Part shown: piece after piece, positions 1 to 6,812 of the stretch
Position numbering within the stretch: the stretch's first letter is position 1
Layout of the letters: each line of letters starts with the position of its first letter
NCBI GenBank assembly: GCA_002388885.1
Contig: DGNI01000093.1
Span: 1-13,850, forward strand
Reading direction: 5' to 3'
Length of the DNA: 13,850 nt
Source: Parvularculaceae bacterium UBA4496
Lineage (GTDB): Bacteria; Pseudomonadota; Alphaproteobacteria; Caulobacterales; Parvularculaceae
Position numbers and translations under genes: made by a program
The notes under the pieces: generated by a model
What the model was told of the DNA's origin: nothing
Databases searched by the model: none
The model's input: the letters and a program-made list of their open reading frames with translations, nothing else

Positions 1-285
1 CATTTCCTCGGCCTGCAGGGCATGCCCCGGCGCTATATCGACTATCCGGAAGCGTTCGCGCTGTGGAACCAGGTCTCAACCTGGGGCTATTGGATCATGA
101 TACTCGGGATGGGAATTTTTGTTCTCAAGCTCATCGATGCTTTCTTCATCTATGGCCGCAAGGCGGAGGCAAACCCTTGGGGCGAAGGCGCAACGACTCT
201 CGAATGGACCTTGCCGTCGCCGCCGCCTTTCCACCAGTTCAACGAACTGCCGCGTTTCGACAAGGGCGACGCCAAGGCGTTCTGA
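1..285 (+). CDS. ctaD: Cytochrome c oxidase subunit I, C-terminal end (partial)
   Basis: The reading frame is open from base 1, so the gene begins upstream of the window; 94 residues and a TGA stop are seen. The visible part starts [16 protein letters not shown], the highly conserved loop before the last helix of heme-copper oxidase subunit I, then has one hydrophobic helix (about [22 protein letters not shown]) and the usual alphaproteobacterial tail with [14 protein letters not shown] and [13 protein letters not shown]. Subunit I of the aa3-type oxidase holds heme a and the heme a3-CuB centre in the inner membrane and reduces oxygen; those catalytic residues lie outside the window. The downstream genes ctaB, ctaG, ctaE and the SURF1 gene confirm the assignment. 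A strong terminator follows 23 bases after the stop. Confidence 0.97.
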   Translation, partial: HFLGLQGMPRRYIDYPEAFALWNQVSTWGYWIMILGMGIFVLKLIDAFFIYGRKAEANPWGEGATTLEWTLPSPPPFHQFNELPRFDKGDAKAF

Positions 286-308
286 TCCGTTTCGAAAGTG
301 TCCAGCCT

Positions 309-344
309 AAAAACCCCGCCCGGATAAGCCGCGGCGGGGTTTTT
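309..344 (+). terminator. Rho-independent terminator after ctaD
   Basis: A perfect 12-base inverted repeat, AAAAACCCCGCC at 309-320 and GGCGGGGTTTTT at 333-344, with a 12-base loop. The GC-rich stem followed by five Ts is a classic intrinsic terminator. It separates ctaD from the rest of the oxidase cluster, so the genes from 483 on probably need their own promoter or readthrough. The A-tract on the other side would also give a T-tract on the minus strand. Confidence 0.9.
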
Positions 345-389
345 CATGAATTTCAACAGGTTGTTGCGGCTAGCCCCGCCGGTTCAAAT

Positions 390-409
390 CCGTTAATAAT
401 AGTTAACGG
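390..409. repeat. Inverted repeat in the ctaD-483 intergenic region
   Basis: CCGTTAA at 390-396 and TTAACGG at 403-409 form perfect 7-base arms around TAATAG. The right arm also overlaps CGGCGGG (407-413), which can pair instead with CCCGCCG (375-381), so two alternative hairpins are possible. It lies in the 138-base gap (345-482) that should hold the promoter of the downstream genes. It could be an operator or a leader structure; nothing in the sequence identifies a regulator. The rest of this gap shows no gene. Confidence 0.35.
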
Positions 410-482
410 CGGGTGCGCGCGGGTAACAGGGGTGCGCCCCGCTCGATTTTGTTTGGGCGTCAGCAACTTTAGTGGAGGGGTA

Positions 483-851
483 ATGCTGGAAACCATCATC
501 AACGACGTCGCCGGGATTTTTCGGGCTACGTTCCTGACGGGCGACTGGATCGCGCTGATCATTGCGTTCGGTTCGGTTCTTGTCGCTTCGCTTGTCATGA
601 AACGTGGCACGCAGATCGGGTCCATGACCCTGCTGGCGCTGGTGCTTTTCGCCATTGGCGGGTTTTTGCGAGGCTATTTTCGCGGCGTGCCGGCAGAGGG
701 CGCAAGCTCCGGCGACCGGGCGGTCGTACAGCTTGAATCAAGCTGGGTGAATTTCATGAACCTGCAGGCCGGGCACCTGCTGGCTTATTTTATCGCCTTC
801 ATGTTCCTGATTTTCATCCTTTACGGCATGCGGTCGGTCCTCGGACGCTAG
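483..851 (+). CDS. Small three-helix membrane protein of unknown function in the cox cluster
   Basis: I do not recognise this 122-residue protein. The ATG at 483 was chosen because GGAGGGG sits just upstream (474-480); the frame is also open further upstream, but an earlier start would run through the ctaD terminator and into ctaD. Three hydrophobic segments are visible: about residues 21-39 ([19 protein letters not shown]), 48-66 ([19 protein letters not shown]) and 99-117 ([18 protein letters not shown]). A polar loop at about 67-95 contains [15 protein letters not shown] with a histidine (H98) at the start of helix 3. There is no signal peptide and no cysteine. It is placed between ctaD and ctaB, which are often neighbours in alphaproteobacteria, so a role in oxidase assembly or stability is possible but is inference only. 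Confidence 0.75.
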   Translation: MLETIINDVAGIFRATFLTGDWIALIIAFGSVLVASLVMKRGTQIGSMTLLALVLFAIGGFLRGYFRGVPAEGASSGDRAVVQLESSWVNFMNLQAGHLLAYFIAFMFLIFILYGMRSVLGR

Positions 852-870
852 ACCGGATTGGCATTGGCGG

Positions 871-909
871 CGGCTGCGGCGATTTGCTTTCGCTGCAGCC
901 GTTTGCTTT
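871..909 (+). terminator. Possible weak terminator or attenuator before ctaB
   Basis: CGGCTGCGGCGA (871-882) pairs with TCGCTGCAGCCG (890-901) over 12 bases with one G-U pair and a 7-base loop, followed by the imperfect T-tract TTTGCTTT. It lies between the three-helix protein gene and ctaB. The interrupted T-tract makes it a weaker candidate than the ctaD terminator; it could attenuate rather than stop transcription. Confidence 0.45.
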
Positions 910-958
910 CACGGCGTCAGTATTTCCCTCAAAGCGCCTTTCGGGCATAAGGCGCGCC

Positions 959-1879
959 ATGAGCGACACAATGACTACGCCTCAAACATACGATCTCGCA
1001 GGGCCGGGCGATTATTTCGCCCTGTTAAAGCCGCGAGTCATGTCGCTTGTGATCTTTACGGCGTTTGTGGGCATGGCCCTTGCGCCCGGCGCGCTTGAGG
1101 GGGCGCTCAATCCGGTGCTTGCGGCGGTGTCGCTTCTGGCAATTGCTGTCGGCGCCGGCGCCTCGGGCGCGCTCAACATGTGGTGGGATGCTGACATAGA
1201 CGCGATCATGTCCCGCACGGCGGCGCGGCCGATCCCGGCAGGCCGTGTGCCGCGTTCGGAAGCCGCGGCGTTCGGCGGGTTCCTTTCGGCGCTGTCCGTG
1301 GCGCTTCTCGCGCTAGCATCGAATTATCTCGCCGCGGGTTTGCTCGCTTTCACCATCTTCTTTTACGTCGTTATTTATTCAATGTGGTTGAAGCGTTTGA
1401 CGCCGCAAAACATCGTCATCGGCGGGGCTGCCGGCGCGCTGCCGCCGGTCGTCGGTTGGGCGGCGATCAGCGGAACGGCGCCGCTTGAGGCCTGGATCCT
1501 GTTCGCGATCATTTTCCTTTGGACCCCGCCGCATTTCTGGGCGCTCGCGCTTTACAAGCGCGGCGATTATGAACGCGCCGGCGTGCCGATGATGCCGGTC
1601 GTCAAGGGCGAAGCGTCAACCAAGAAACAGATTTTCGCCTATGCGCTGATCCTTGCCGCTGCAGGCGTTGCGCCGTTTTTTATCGGCATGTCGGGCGTGC
1701 TGTACCTCGCCGTCAGCGCATTGCTCGGCGCAGGCTTCATCTGGTTTTCTTGGAACGTGCTGCGCGCCGGCGCCGGCGAGTTTGGCCCTGCGAAAAAACT
1801 GTTCGGGTTTTCGCTGGTCTATCTTTTCGCGCTTTTCGCCGCGCTTCTTGTTGAACGTATTGCGGGTCTCCATGTCTGA
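959..1879 (+). CDS. ctaB: Protoheme IX farnesyltransferase (heme O synthase)
   Basis: A 306-residue UbiA-family integral membrane prenyltransferase that adds a farnesyl group to heme b to make heme O, the precursor of heme a for the aa3 oxidase. The first aspartate-rich motif is seen as [21 protein letters not shown] (N73, D77, D81) and the second as [15 protein letters not shown] from residue 203. [14 protein letters not shown] near the N terminus and [17 protein letters not shown] before the second motif are also typical, and multiple hydrophobic helices fill the rest. The length matches the family. ATG 959 was chosen over an upstream start at 884, which would add 25 non-conserved residues, because AAGG lies a few bases before it; ATG 971 is an alternative. 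The stop overlaps the next gene by 8 bases, indicating coupled translation. Confidence 0.96.
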   Translation: MSDTMTTPQTYDLAGPGDYFALLKPRVMSLVIFTAFVGMALAPGALEGALNPVLAAVSLLAIAVGAGASGALNMWWDADIDAIMSRTAARPIPAGRVPRSEAAAFGGFLSALSVALLALASNYLAAGLLAFTIFFYVVIYSMWLKRLTPQNIVIGGAAGALPPVVGWAAISGTAPLEAWILFAIIFLWTPPHFWALALYKRGDYERAGVPMMPVVKGEASTKKQIFAYALILAAAGVAPFFIGMSGVLYLAVSALLGAGFIWFSWNVLRAGAGEFGPAKKLFGFSLVYLFALFAALLVERIAGLHV

Positions 1880-2039
1880 GAAAGACCACATCCAGTTAAC
1901 CGCGCTGACGCCGGAAGAGCTGAAGCAGCAAAAACGCCGGAACCTTGCGATTGCGCTTGGTCTTACGGCGTTCATTGTCATCGTCTTCCTGGTGACGATC
2001 TTGCGCATTGGCGGATCAGTGGCGGAACGAAGTTTCTAG
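1872..2039 (+). CDS. CoxF-like small membrane protein
   Basis: A 55-residue protein starting at an ATG inside the 3' end of ctaB (8-base overlap, different frame). A charged N-terminal region ([13 protein letters not shown]) is followed by one hydrophobic helix (about residues 25-45, [21 protein letters not shown]) and a short C-terminal tail. Its position between ctaB and ctaG, its size and the [17 protein letters not shown] pattern match the small CoxF-type proteins seen at this place in alphaproteobacterial oxidase operons. The function of that family is not firmly known; it is presumed to help assembly. A longer frame from 1653 is only an accidental extension into ctaB. Confidence 0.8.
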   Translation: MSEKDHIQLTALTPEELKQQKRRNLAIALGLTAFIVIVFLVTILRIGGSVAERSF

Positions 2040-2052
2040 CGGGAGTGAACGC

Positions 2053-2622
2053 ATGACCGCACGGGATAAAAACAAAAAGACTGCGTTCATCGCTTCGATG
2101 GTGGTCGCCGGGATGGTCGCCATGTCTTTCGCTGCCGTCCCCGCTTACAAGGCGTTCTGTCAGGTGACGGGATGGGGCGGCACAACCCAGCGCGCTGAAG
2201 CGGAGGCGGACAGGACGTTGCAGCGGCAGGTTACCGTTCGCTTCGATGCGACGGTCGGTCAGGGGCTTTCGTGGCGCTTCAAGCCGGAACAGGTCTCGCA
2301 GACGCTGCATATCGGCGAAACCGGGCTTGCTTTTTACGAAGCGGAAAACCTCACGGACAAACCAGTCACCGGCCGGGCGACTTTCAATGTCTCGCCCGCC
2401 AAGGCCGGGATTTATTTCCGGAAAATCGAGTGTTTCTGCTTCACCGAGCAGACCCTGCAGCCGGGTGAAAAAGTGTCCATGCCGGTGACCTATTTCATCG
2501 ACCCCGGGCTTGATGACGACAAGAACCTCGATGATGTCCAGACGATCACGCTGGCCTACACGTTTTTTGCGTGGGAAAGCGATGATTCGGCGGCTGGCGG
2601 CGGCGACAGTGCGGCTGAATAG
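2053..2622 (+). CDS. ctaG: Cytochrome c oxidase assembly protein CtaG/Cox11
   Basis: A 189-residue Cox11-family copper chaperone that helps build the CuB centre of subunit I. It has one N-terminal membrane anchor (about residues 12-30) and a periplasmic immunoglobulin-like domain. The signature residues are all present: YKAFCQVTGWGGTT just after the anchor (C36) and the copper-binding CFCFTEQTLQPGE (C127, C129), followed by MPVTYFIDPGL. The ATG at 2053 has GGGAG at 2041-2045 with good spacing; a TTG at 2008 would overlap the CoxF-like gene and adds nothing conserved. It lies 13 bases after the CoxF-like gene, clearly in the same transcription unit. Confidence 0.97.
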   Translation: MTARDKNKKTAFIASMVVAGMVAMSFAAVPAYKAFCQVTGWGGTTQRAEAEADRTLQRQVTVRFDATVGQGLSWRFKPEQVSQTLHIGETGLAFYEAENLTDKPVTGRATFNVSPAKAGIYFRKIECFCFTEQTLQPGEKVSMPVTYFIDPGLDDDKNLDDVQTITLAYTFFAWESDDSAAGGGDSAAE

Positions 2623-2715
2623 CGCGGGGAACGCCGCCCCTGATGCTTGGATTTTCAGCCCGCGCCAGTATAGAAATCCTTCAAATTCTTGAGGTCAGAC
2701 CAAAAGGGACGAGCC

Positions 2716-3687
2716 ATGGCGGGCGCTGAGGTCAAACACGATTACCACCTAGTCAATCCATCACCATGGCCGCTGGTCGGTTCGATCGCGGCGGCGGCGA
2801 TGATGATCGGCGCCGTGACCTGGATGGAGACGGCGGCCGGCGGGCTGAAACTCGGCGGCGTTGCTGAGGACGGCTCGGCCAAGTGGTTTACCTTGAGCGG
2901 CAACTGGCTGTTCCTGATCGGATTTGTCGGCATCCTCATCACATTCGTCGGCTGGTGGCGCGACGTCATCAAGGAAAGCCTCACTGGCGAAAACACCTCA
3001 GTCGTCGTCCGGCTCGGCCTGCGCTACGGCATGCTGTTGTTCATCGCATCGGAAGTGATGTTTTTCGCGGCGTGGTTCTGGGCGTTTTTCGGCGCCGCGC
3101 TTTTCCCGGGCGCGTCGGATCCGGTCATCCTCGCCGACGGCACACAGATGCTGAATCCCAACGGCGATCCGGCGTTTATCGGCAATGACGGCCGCGTGCA
3201 TGCGACGGGCGGCGTTTGGCCGCCGGTCGGCGTCGAACCGTTGAACCCCTGGGGACTGCCGCTTTTGAACACGCTGATCCTCTTGCTTTCGGGCACGACG
3301 GTAACCTGGGCGCATTACGCCGTTCAGCAAAACGATCAAAAAGGCCTTATCCAGGGGTTGATCCTGACCGTTATCCTCGGCGCATTCTTCACGGCGCTGC
3401 AGGCGGTGGAATATTATGAAGCCCTCAGCTTCGACATGTTCAAGTTTTCCGGCGGCGGCATTTATGGCGCGTCGTTCTTCATGGCGACGGGCTTTCACGG
3501 ACTGCATGTCATCATCGGCACGATCTTCCTGATCGTTTGCCTTTTCCGCGCGCTTGCCGGACATTTCACGCCGGAGCGGCATTTCGGCTTCGAATGCGCC
3601 GCCTGGTACTGGCACTTCGTTGACGTTGTCTGGTTGTTTTTGTTCGCTTTTATCTACGTGCTCGGCAATCAGGGGCTTTTGTCCTAA
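2716..3687 (+). CDS. ctaE: Cytochrome c oxidase subunit III
   Basis: A 323-residue core subunit of the aa3 oxidase, with seven expected membrane helices. The N terminus HDYHLVNPSPWPLVGS, the stretch RYGMLLFIASEVMFFAAWFW (the glutamate E113 corresponds to the conserved acidic residue in the subunit III helix bundle), WPPVGVEPLNPWGLPLLNT, QAVEYYEA, FFMATGFHGLHVIIGT and the end FECAAWYWHFVDVVWLFLFA are diagnostic. The segment around residues 135-170 is the usual alphaproteobacterial loop insertion. ATG 2716 has AAAGGGACGA just upstream; the TTG at 2689 is less likely. The 93 bases between ctaG and this gene show no clear terminator. Subunit III stabilises subunit I and its proton uptake. Confidence 0.97.
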   Translation: MAGAEVKHDYHLVNPSPWPLVGSIAAAAMMIGAVTWMETAAGGLKLGGVAEDGSAKWFTLSGNWLFLIGFVGILITFVGWWRDVIKESLTGENTSVVVRLGLRYGMLLFIASEVMFFAAWFWAFFGAALFPGASDPVILADGTQMLNPNGDPAFIGNDGRVHATGGVWPPVGVEPLNPWGLPLLNTLILLLSGTTVTWAHYAVQQNDQKGLIQGLILTVILGAFFTALQAVEYYEALSFDMFKFSGGGIYGASFFMATGFHGLHVIIGTIFLIVCLFRALAGHFTPERHFGFECAAWYWHFVDVVWLFLFAFIYVLGNQGLLS

Positions 3688-3719
3688 GCTCAACTGGCAG
3701 CAGCCAGAAGGGGGCGGCC

Positions 3720-4283
3720 ATGCGCTCTCCAGCGAATACCAGAACAGTTCTTGCGGGCGCATTGGCGTTAGCGCTCAGCGGATGTCTCGTCTCCGAATTG
3801 CCGGTTCTCGATGCGCAGTCCGGCCGAGCGAAACCGCTGAACGACGGCGATTATATCGCCTGTCCCGTCGCACATGACTCAGATAGCAGTGATTGTGAAA
3901 CCCTGACCGTCGTGTATCAGGACGACCGATCTTATCATTTCCTCGCCGAGGATGAGGATCCTTCCGTGTTGCGGTTCCGCCGCGTGGCGCGCGGGGGATA
4001 CGCGGTGCAGTCGAAAGAAGACGATGACGAATACGCCTATTATTACGGGGCCGGCGATTCGGACCGCATGACGCTCACCTGGATGATGTGTCAGGACCTG
4101 CCGGACGGCGTGCGCAGTCGCCTTCTGGAAAACGGCGATCTTGAAACCGACAGTGATGAATATGAAGCCTGTCAGGTAAAAACCGTTCGCGGACTGACGG
4201 ATGCGGCGAAAGCCTATCATCGCGGCCAGGCGGAAAGCGATGAGCCGATTACGATGGAACTGACGCCTGCGCCTCAGGAGTAA
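3720..4283 (+). CDS. Lipoprotein of unknown function within the cox assembly operon
   Basis: I do not recognise this 187-residue protein. Its N terminus is a clear lipoprotein signal: a hydrophobic stretch followed by the lipobox LSGC, so C22 would be lipidated and the protein attached to a membrane on the periplasmic side. The mature part is very acidic (runs such as LAEDEDPS, SKEDDDEYAYYYGAGDSD) and rich in Tyr and beta-type segments, with four further cysteines (C48, C59, C124, C151) that could form disulfides. Start ATG 3720 has AAGGGGG at 3708-3714. It lies 32 bases after ctaE and 8 before the DUF983 gene, so it is probably co-transcribed with them; a role in oxidase assembly is inference from context only. 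Confidence 0.8.
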   Translation: MRSPANTRTVLAGALALALSGCLVSELPVLDAQSGRAKPLNDGDYIACPVAHDSDSSDCETLTVVYQDDRSYHFLAEDEDPSVLRFRRVARGGYAVQSKEDDDEYAYYYGAGDSDRMTLTWMMCQDLPDGVRSRLLENGDLETDSDEYEACQVKTVRGLTDAAKAYHRGQAESDEPITMELTPAPQE

Positions 4284-4291
4284 GAATTTTC

Positions 4292-4660
4292 GTGACCTAT
4301 TACCCGCCTGTATCGCCTTACGCCGCCGGTGTGGGCGGGAAATGCCCGCGATGCGGGCAGGGCCCGCTCTATGAGGGGTTTTTGAAGCTCCGGCCTTCAT
4401 GTGAGGCGTGCGGTCTCGACTACGCCAAAGCGGATTCGGGCGACGGGCCCGCCGTGTTCGTAATCTTCATTGTCGGCTTCATCGCAGTGGCGCTGGCGTT
4501 CATTGCGCGCTTTGTCTGGGGCGCGCCCATGGGCGTCGCGCTCCTCATAAGCTGCGGATTTACGGTCGTCGCCATCCTCGCATTGTTGCGGCCCTTGAAA
4601 GCGACATTGATCGCGCTGCAATACGCCAACAAGGCGGCTGAGGGCCGGCTCGAAGACTAA
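4292..4660 (+). CDS. DUF983 zinc-ribbon membrane protein
   Basis: A 122-residue DUF983 protein, a family often found beside ctaE and the SURF1 gene in alphaproteobacteria and thought to help oxidase biogenesis, though its activity is not established. The N-terminal part has a four-cysteine zinc ribbon, CPRCGQGPLYEGFLKLRPSC then CGLDY (C18, C21, C37, C40), the DSGDGPAVFVIF motif typical of the family, and two membrane helices (about 54-74 and 80-99). The start is GTG at 4292, with AGGAG at 4276-4280 in the end of the lipoprotein gene; no ATG fits. The stop lies 2 bases before the next gene. Confidence 0.92.
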   Translation: MTYYPPVSPYAAGVGGKCPRCGQGPLYEGFLKLRPSCEACGLDYAKADSGDGPAVFVIFIVGFIAVALAFIARFVWGAPMGVALLISCGFTVVAILALLRPLKATLIALQYANKAAEGRLED

Positions 4661-4662
4661 AT

Positions 4663-5385
4663 ATGCTCAAGGATTACCGATTTCATTTTCGTCCGGTCCT
4701 GACGGTGTTGTCCGTGCTTGCGCTGGGCGTGCTGATCGCGCTTGGATCGTGGCAACTCCAGCGTCTTGAATGGAAGCGCGGCCTGATCGCAAAAGTTGAA
4801 GCGCGCGTTGAGGCGGCGCCCATTCCATTCGAAGAAGCGCTAGCTCTCGCCGAAGCAGGCGAGGATATGGAATATACGCCGGTGAAGTTGAATGGTCGTT
4901 TTCATTACAACAAACGCGCCGATATTTTCGGCTCTTACGACGGTGTTCCTGGTGTTTTTGTTTTCACTCCGGTTGGCGCCGATTTTGGTGAATTCATCTA
5001 TGTGAATCGGGGGTTCGTTTCTCAAGACGCCAGAAAAGCAGGGTGGCCGGAAACTCGCCCATCCGAAACGCCAATAACTGAGATCACCGGGCTCTTCCGC
5101 TCCGCCGAAAAGCCAGTACCGCCTGCTTCTTGGTTTCGTTCCTCGAAAAAATCCGCAGACGGATTATGGTTCGTGCGCGACCCGCTGACCTTTGCCGCGG
5201 ACGCGGGCATCGAGGCGCCCGCCTTTTACATTGATCAGTTCGCCGTGCCGGGCCGCGAATGGCCGAGGGGCGGAACGACACGGCTCGACTTCAACAACCG
5301 CCATCTGGAATACGCGCTCACCTGGTTCGGGCTTGCGCTAACGCTTCTTGGCGTCTGCATCGCTTTTTTCTTGCAAAAGCGATAA
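4663..5385 (+). CDS. SURF1 family cytochrome c oxidase biogenesis protein
   Basis: A 240-residue SURF1 (Shy1-type) protein that helps insert heme a into subunit I. It has the family layout: an N-terminal membrane helix (about 11-27) running into GSWQLQRLEWK, a periplasmic domain with PVKLNGRFHYNKRADIF, YVNRGFV, EITGLFRSAEKP and WFVRDP, and a C-terminal helix preceded by NNRHLEYALTWFGLA. H214 in this last motif corresponds to the histidine reported as important for heme interaction in bacterial Surf1. The ATG is 2 bases after the DUF983 stop, so the two are translationally coupled. It closes the oxidase operon; no strong terminator follows. Confidence 0.95.
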   Translation: MLKDYRFHFRPVLTVLSVLALGVLIALGSWQLQRLEWKRGLIAKVEARVEAAPIPFEEALALAEAGEDMEYTPVKLNGRFHYNKRADIFGSYDGVPGVFVFTPVGADFGEFIYVNRGFVSQDARKAGWPETRPSETPITEITGLFRSAEKPVPPASWFRSSKKSADGLWFVRDPLTFAADAGIEAPAFYIDQFAVPGREWPRGGTTRLDFNNRHLEYALTWFGLALTLLGVCIAFFLQKR

Positions 5386-5428
5386 AAACCAAATAACTTT
5401 AAAAAACAAAGTAGATTTTGGTTTGTTT

Positions 5429-5453
5429 GGCGTCATTGACGAAAAATGACGCC
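5429..5453. repeat. Stem-loop in the AT-rich gap after the SURF1 gene
   Basis: GGCGTCAT (5429-5436) and ATGACGCC (5446-5453) are perfect 8-base arms with a 9-base loop TGACGAAAA. There is no T-tract on either side, so it is not a standard terminator; it could be an operator or RNA structure. It lies in the 152-base gap 5386-5537, whose first 40 bases are strikingly AT-rich and contain a weaker inverted repeat AAACCAAA / TTTGGTTT (5386-5393, 5417-5424). No gene is seen in the gap. Confidence 0.4.
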
Positions 5454-5504
5454 CGACGCTCAACACGGGAAGGCTGCGTGCTGACCTCTGCTTGGGTTTG
5501 TTCA

Positions 5505-5536
5505 TCTAGTGAGTAAGAATTCTAGTGAGTAAGAAT
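5505..5536. repeat. Perfect 16-base tandem duplication before the DUF2306-type gene
   Basis: TCTAGTGAGTAAGAAT occurs twice back to back (5505-5520 and 5521-5536), ending one base before the ATG at 5538. It covers the place where the ribosome binding site should be; each copy carries the weak purine stretch GTGAGTAAG. It looks like a recent local duplication. Confidence 0.9.
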
Positions 5537-5537
5537 A

Positions 5538-5957
5538 ATGTCCTTGCATCCTTTGTTCGACGCGCCATGGATCGTGCAAATCCACGCCTTCGCCGCCATC
5601 GCCGCATTCTTTCTGGGCGCCATTCAGTTCTCGGCGCCAAAGGGGACGTTGCCGCACAAAACGCTCGGCGTTGTCTGGATCGTGCTCATGTCAGCAATCA
5701 CGATCAGCAGTATCTTTATTCGCCCGGCGCTTTATCCCGGCTTGCCGCTCGTTCAATGGTTCGGGCCAATACATGTTTTCACTCTAATCACGGCATCCGG
5801 AATTTTCGGCGGGGTTGCTTATTTGATGCGCGGCGGCGCTGACCTCAAACGTCACAAGGGTCCGTTCATGGGCATATTCATCGGTGGTCTGATTATCGCG
5901 GGCGGCTTTGCGTTTCTGCCCGGAAGGATCATGCATGCGGTGGTGTTCGCAGGGTGA
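5538..5957 (+). CDS. DUF2306-type four-helix membrane protein
   Basis: A 139-residue integral membrane protein with four hydrophobic helices (about 12-31, 43-61, 75-97, 109-127). The pattern HKTLG at residues 40-44, a His in helix 3 (H79), RHKGPFMGIFIGGLIIAGGF and the ending FLPGRIMHAVVFA match the layout of DUF2306-type proteins as I know them. Histidines H16, H40, H79, H106 and H133 lie near membrane borders, which would suit heme or metal binding, but that is inference. The function of the family is unknown. The start ATG follows the 16-base duplication; an upstream GTG (5525) is in another frame. Its TGA stop (5955-5957) abuts the stop of the convergent M23 gene with no space for a terminator. 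It may be read from the cox operon or from its own promoter in the preceding gap. Confidence 0.82.
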   Translation: MSLHPLFDAPWIVQIHAFAAIAAFFLGAIQFSAPKGTLPHKTLGVVWIVLMSAITISSIFIRPALYPGLPLVQWFGPIHVFTLITASGIFGGVAYLMRGGADLKRHKGPFMGIFIGGLIIAGGFAFLPGRIMHAVVFAG

Positions 5958-6812
5958 TTACTCTCCCCGTAGCTTCTTCTCATAGGCGTTGACGAGGGTC
6001 ATGTAAGGACTGACTTGGTCGAACACTGGATCGGTTTCTTCGTCGGGCGCATAATTCTGATACATCTCGAAATGCAGATGATACGTCGTCGGAACGCTTT
6101 CGCCCGATGAATTGAAAAAGTCGTTCCAGACCTTGCCGATGCGCTGGCCCTTCACCACGAACTCACCGTCGCTCACCGCAAGCTGGCTCATGTCGAGATG
6201 CATGTATCGGTAAAGCGTGCCGTCTTCGGTCTGCAGTTTCACGGTATATTTCGAGCCCTCAAGGCCGACAATGCGGCCGTCTTCCACAGCGACCGCCCAA
6301 TGGGTTTCGCCGCTTTGCGGGATGCAGGTGGCGGCGCGAATGTCGAGCCCTTCATGACCGCCGTCGGGACACATGATCTGCGTGCGCGAACGCGATTCGC
6401 AGAACGTATCCTGCCATGGATATTCGTAATTGGCGGCGTTGCACTGGCCGCCCTCCATGCCGTTTACCGAACCCTGGCTGCCGCCATAGCGATAGACCTG
6501 ACTGTTCAGAAACGCCGCATCTTCAAGCGGGAAGATAATGTCGGGGCGGTAGATGGTTGTGTCCTGATGGCCCGGCCCGGAATTTGGCAAGAGGTCGCCC
6601 ACGGGCACATAGCTGAATTCCCGGCCTTCCCTGTCAGTGAGGTAGTCTTCCTCCTCCTCAACGGGCGGCTCTTCGGGCTCGGGGTCTGCCGGTTCCTCGG
6701 GCTCCTCCGTATCGGGTTCCGTTGGTTCTGCAGGATCGGTGGAAAAATTATCGCAAGCCGCAAGAGAGGCGGACAATAAAAACGCGAGGAGAATTTTTTC
6801 GAGATTGCGCAT
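5958..6812 (-). CDS. M23 family (LytM-type) lipoprotein endopeptidase
   Basis: A 284-residue predicted lipoprotein with lipobox SLAAC (C20), an acidic proline-rich linker (about 25-56, repeated PEEP-like units) and a C-terminal zinc endopeptidase domain. The M23 motifs are intact: HxxxD as H153 and D157 in GGHEGLDIR, YMHLD with H205, and HLHFE with H245 and H247, so the enzyme should be active on peptidoglycan cross-links. Four cysteines (C124, C138, C148, C163) surround the first metal motif and may form disulfides; this is unusual for the family. Its ATG overlaps the stop of the preceding gene by one base (TAATG), with GGGAGG upstream, so translation is coupled. It is the last gene of the operon headed by the MotA-like gene. 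Confidence 0.93.
   Translation of the reverse strand: MRNLEKILLAFLLSASLAACDNFSTDPAEPTEPDTEEPEEPADPEPEEPPVEEEEDYLTDREGREFSYVPVGDLLPNSGPGHQDTTIYRPDIIFPLEDAAFLNSQVYRYGGSQGSVNGMEGGQCNAANYEYPWQDTFCESRSRTQIMCPDGGHEGLDIRAATCIPQSGETHWAVAVEDGRIVGLEGSKYTVKLQTEDGTLYRYMHLDMSQLAVSDGEFVVKGQRIGKVWNDFFNSSGESVPTTYHLHFEMYQNYAPDEETDPVFDQVSPYMTLVNAYEKKLRGE

Noticed and set aside
376..400. tRNA T-loop-like GGTTCAAATCC
   Set aside because: The 5-base T stem does not pair well and there is no acceptor, anticodon or D arm around it.
63..482. Upstream extension of the three-helix protein frame to 63, which would give a 262-residue protein
   Set aside because: It would overlap ctaD in another frame and run through the ctaD terminator; the ATG at 483 has a strong ribosome site.
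2998..3762. Long minus-strand frame (254 codons) opposite ctaE
   Set aside because: It is antisense to a certain gene, has low-complexity charged content and no family motifs; it follows from the GC-rich codon pattern.
3879..4400. Minus-strand frame opposite the lipoprotein gene
   Set aside because: The lipoprotein strand has a lipobox, a ribosome site and operon spacing; the antisense frame crosses two genes and has no recognisable start signal.
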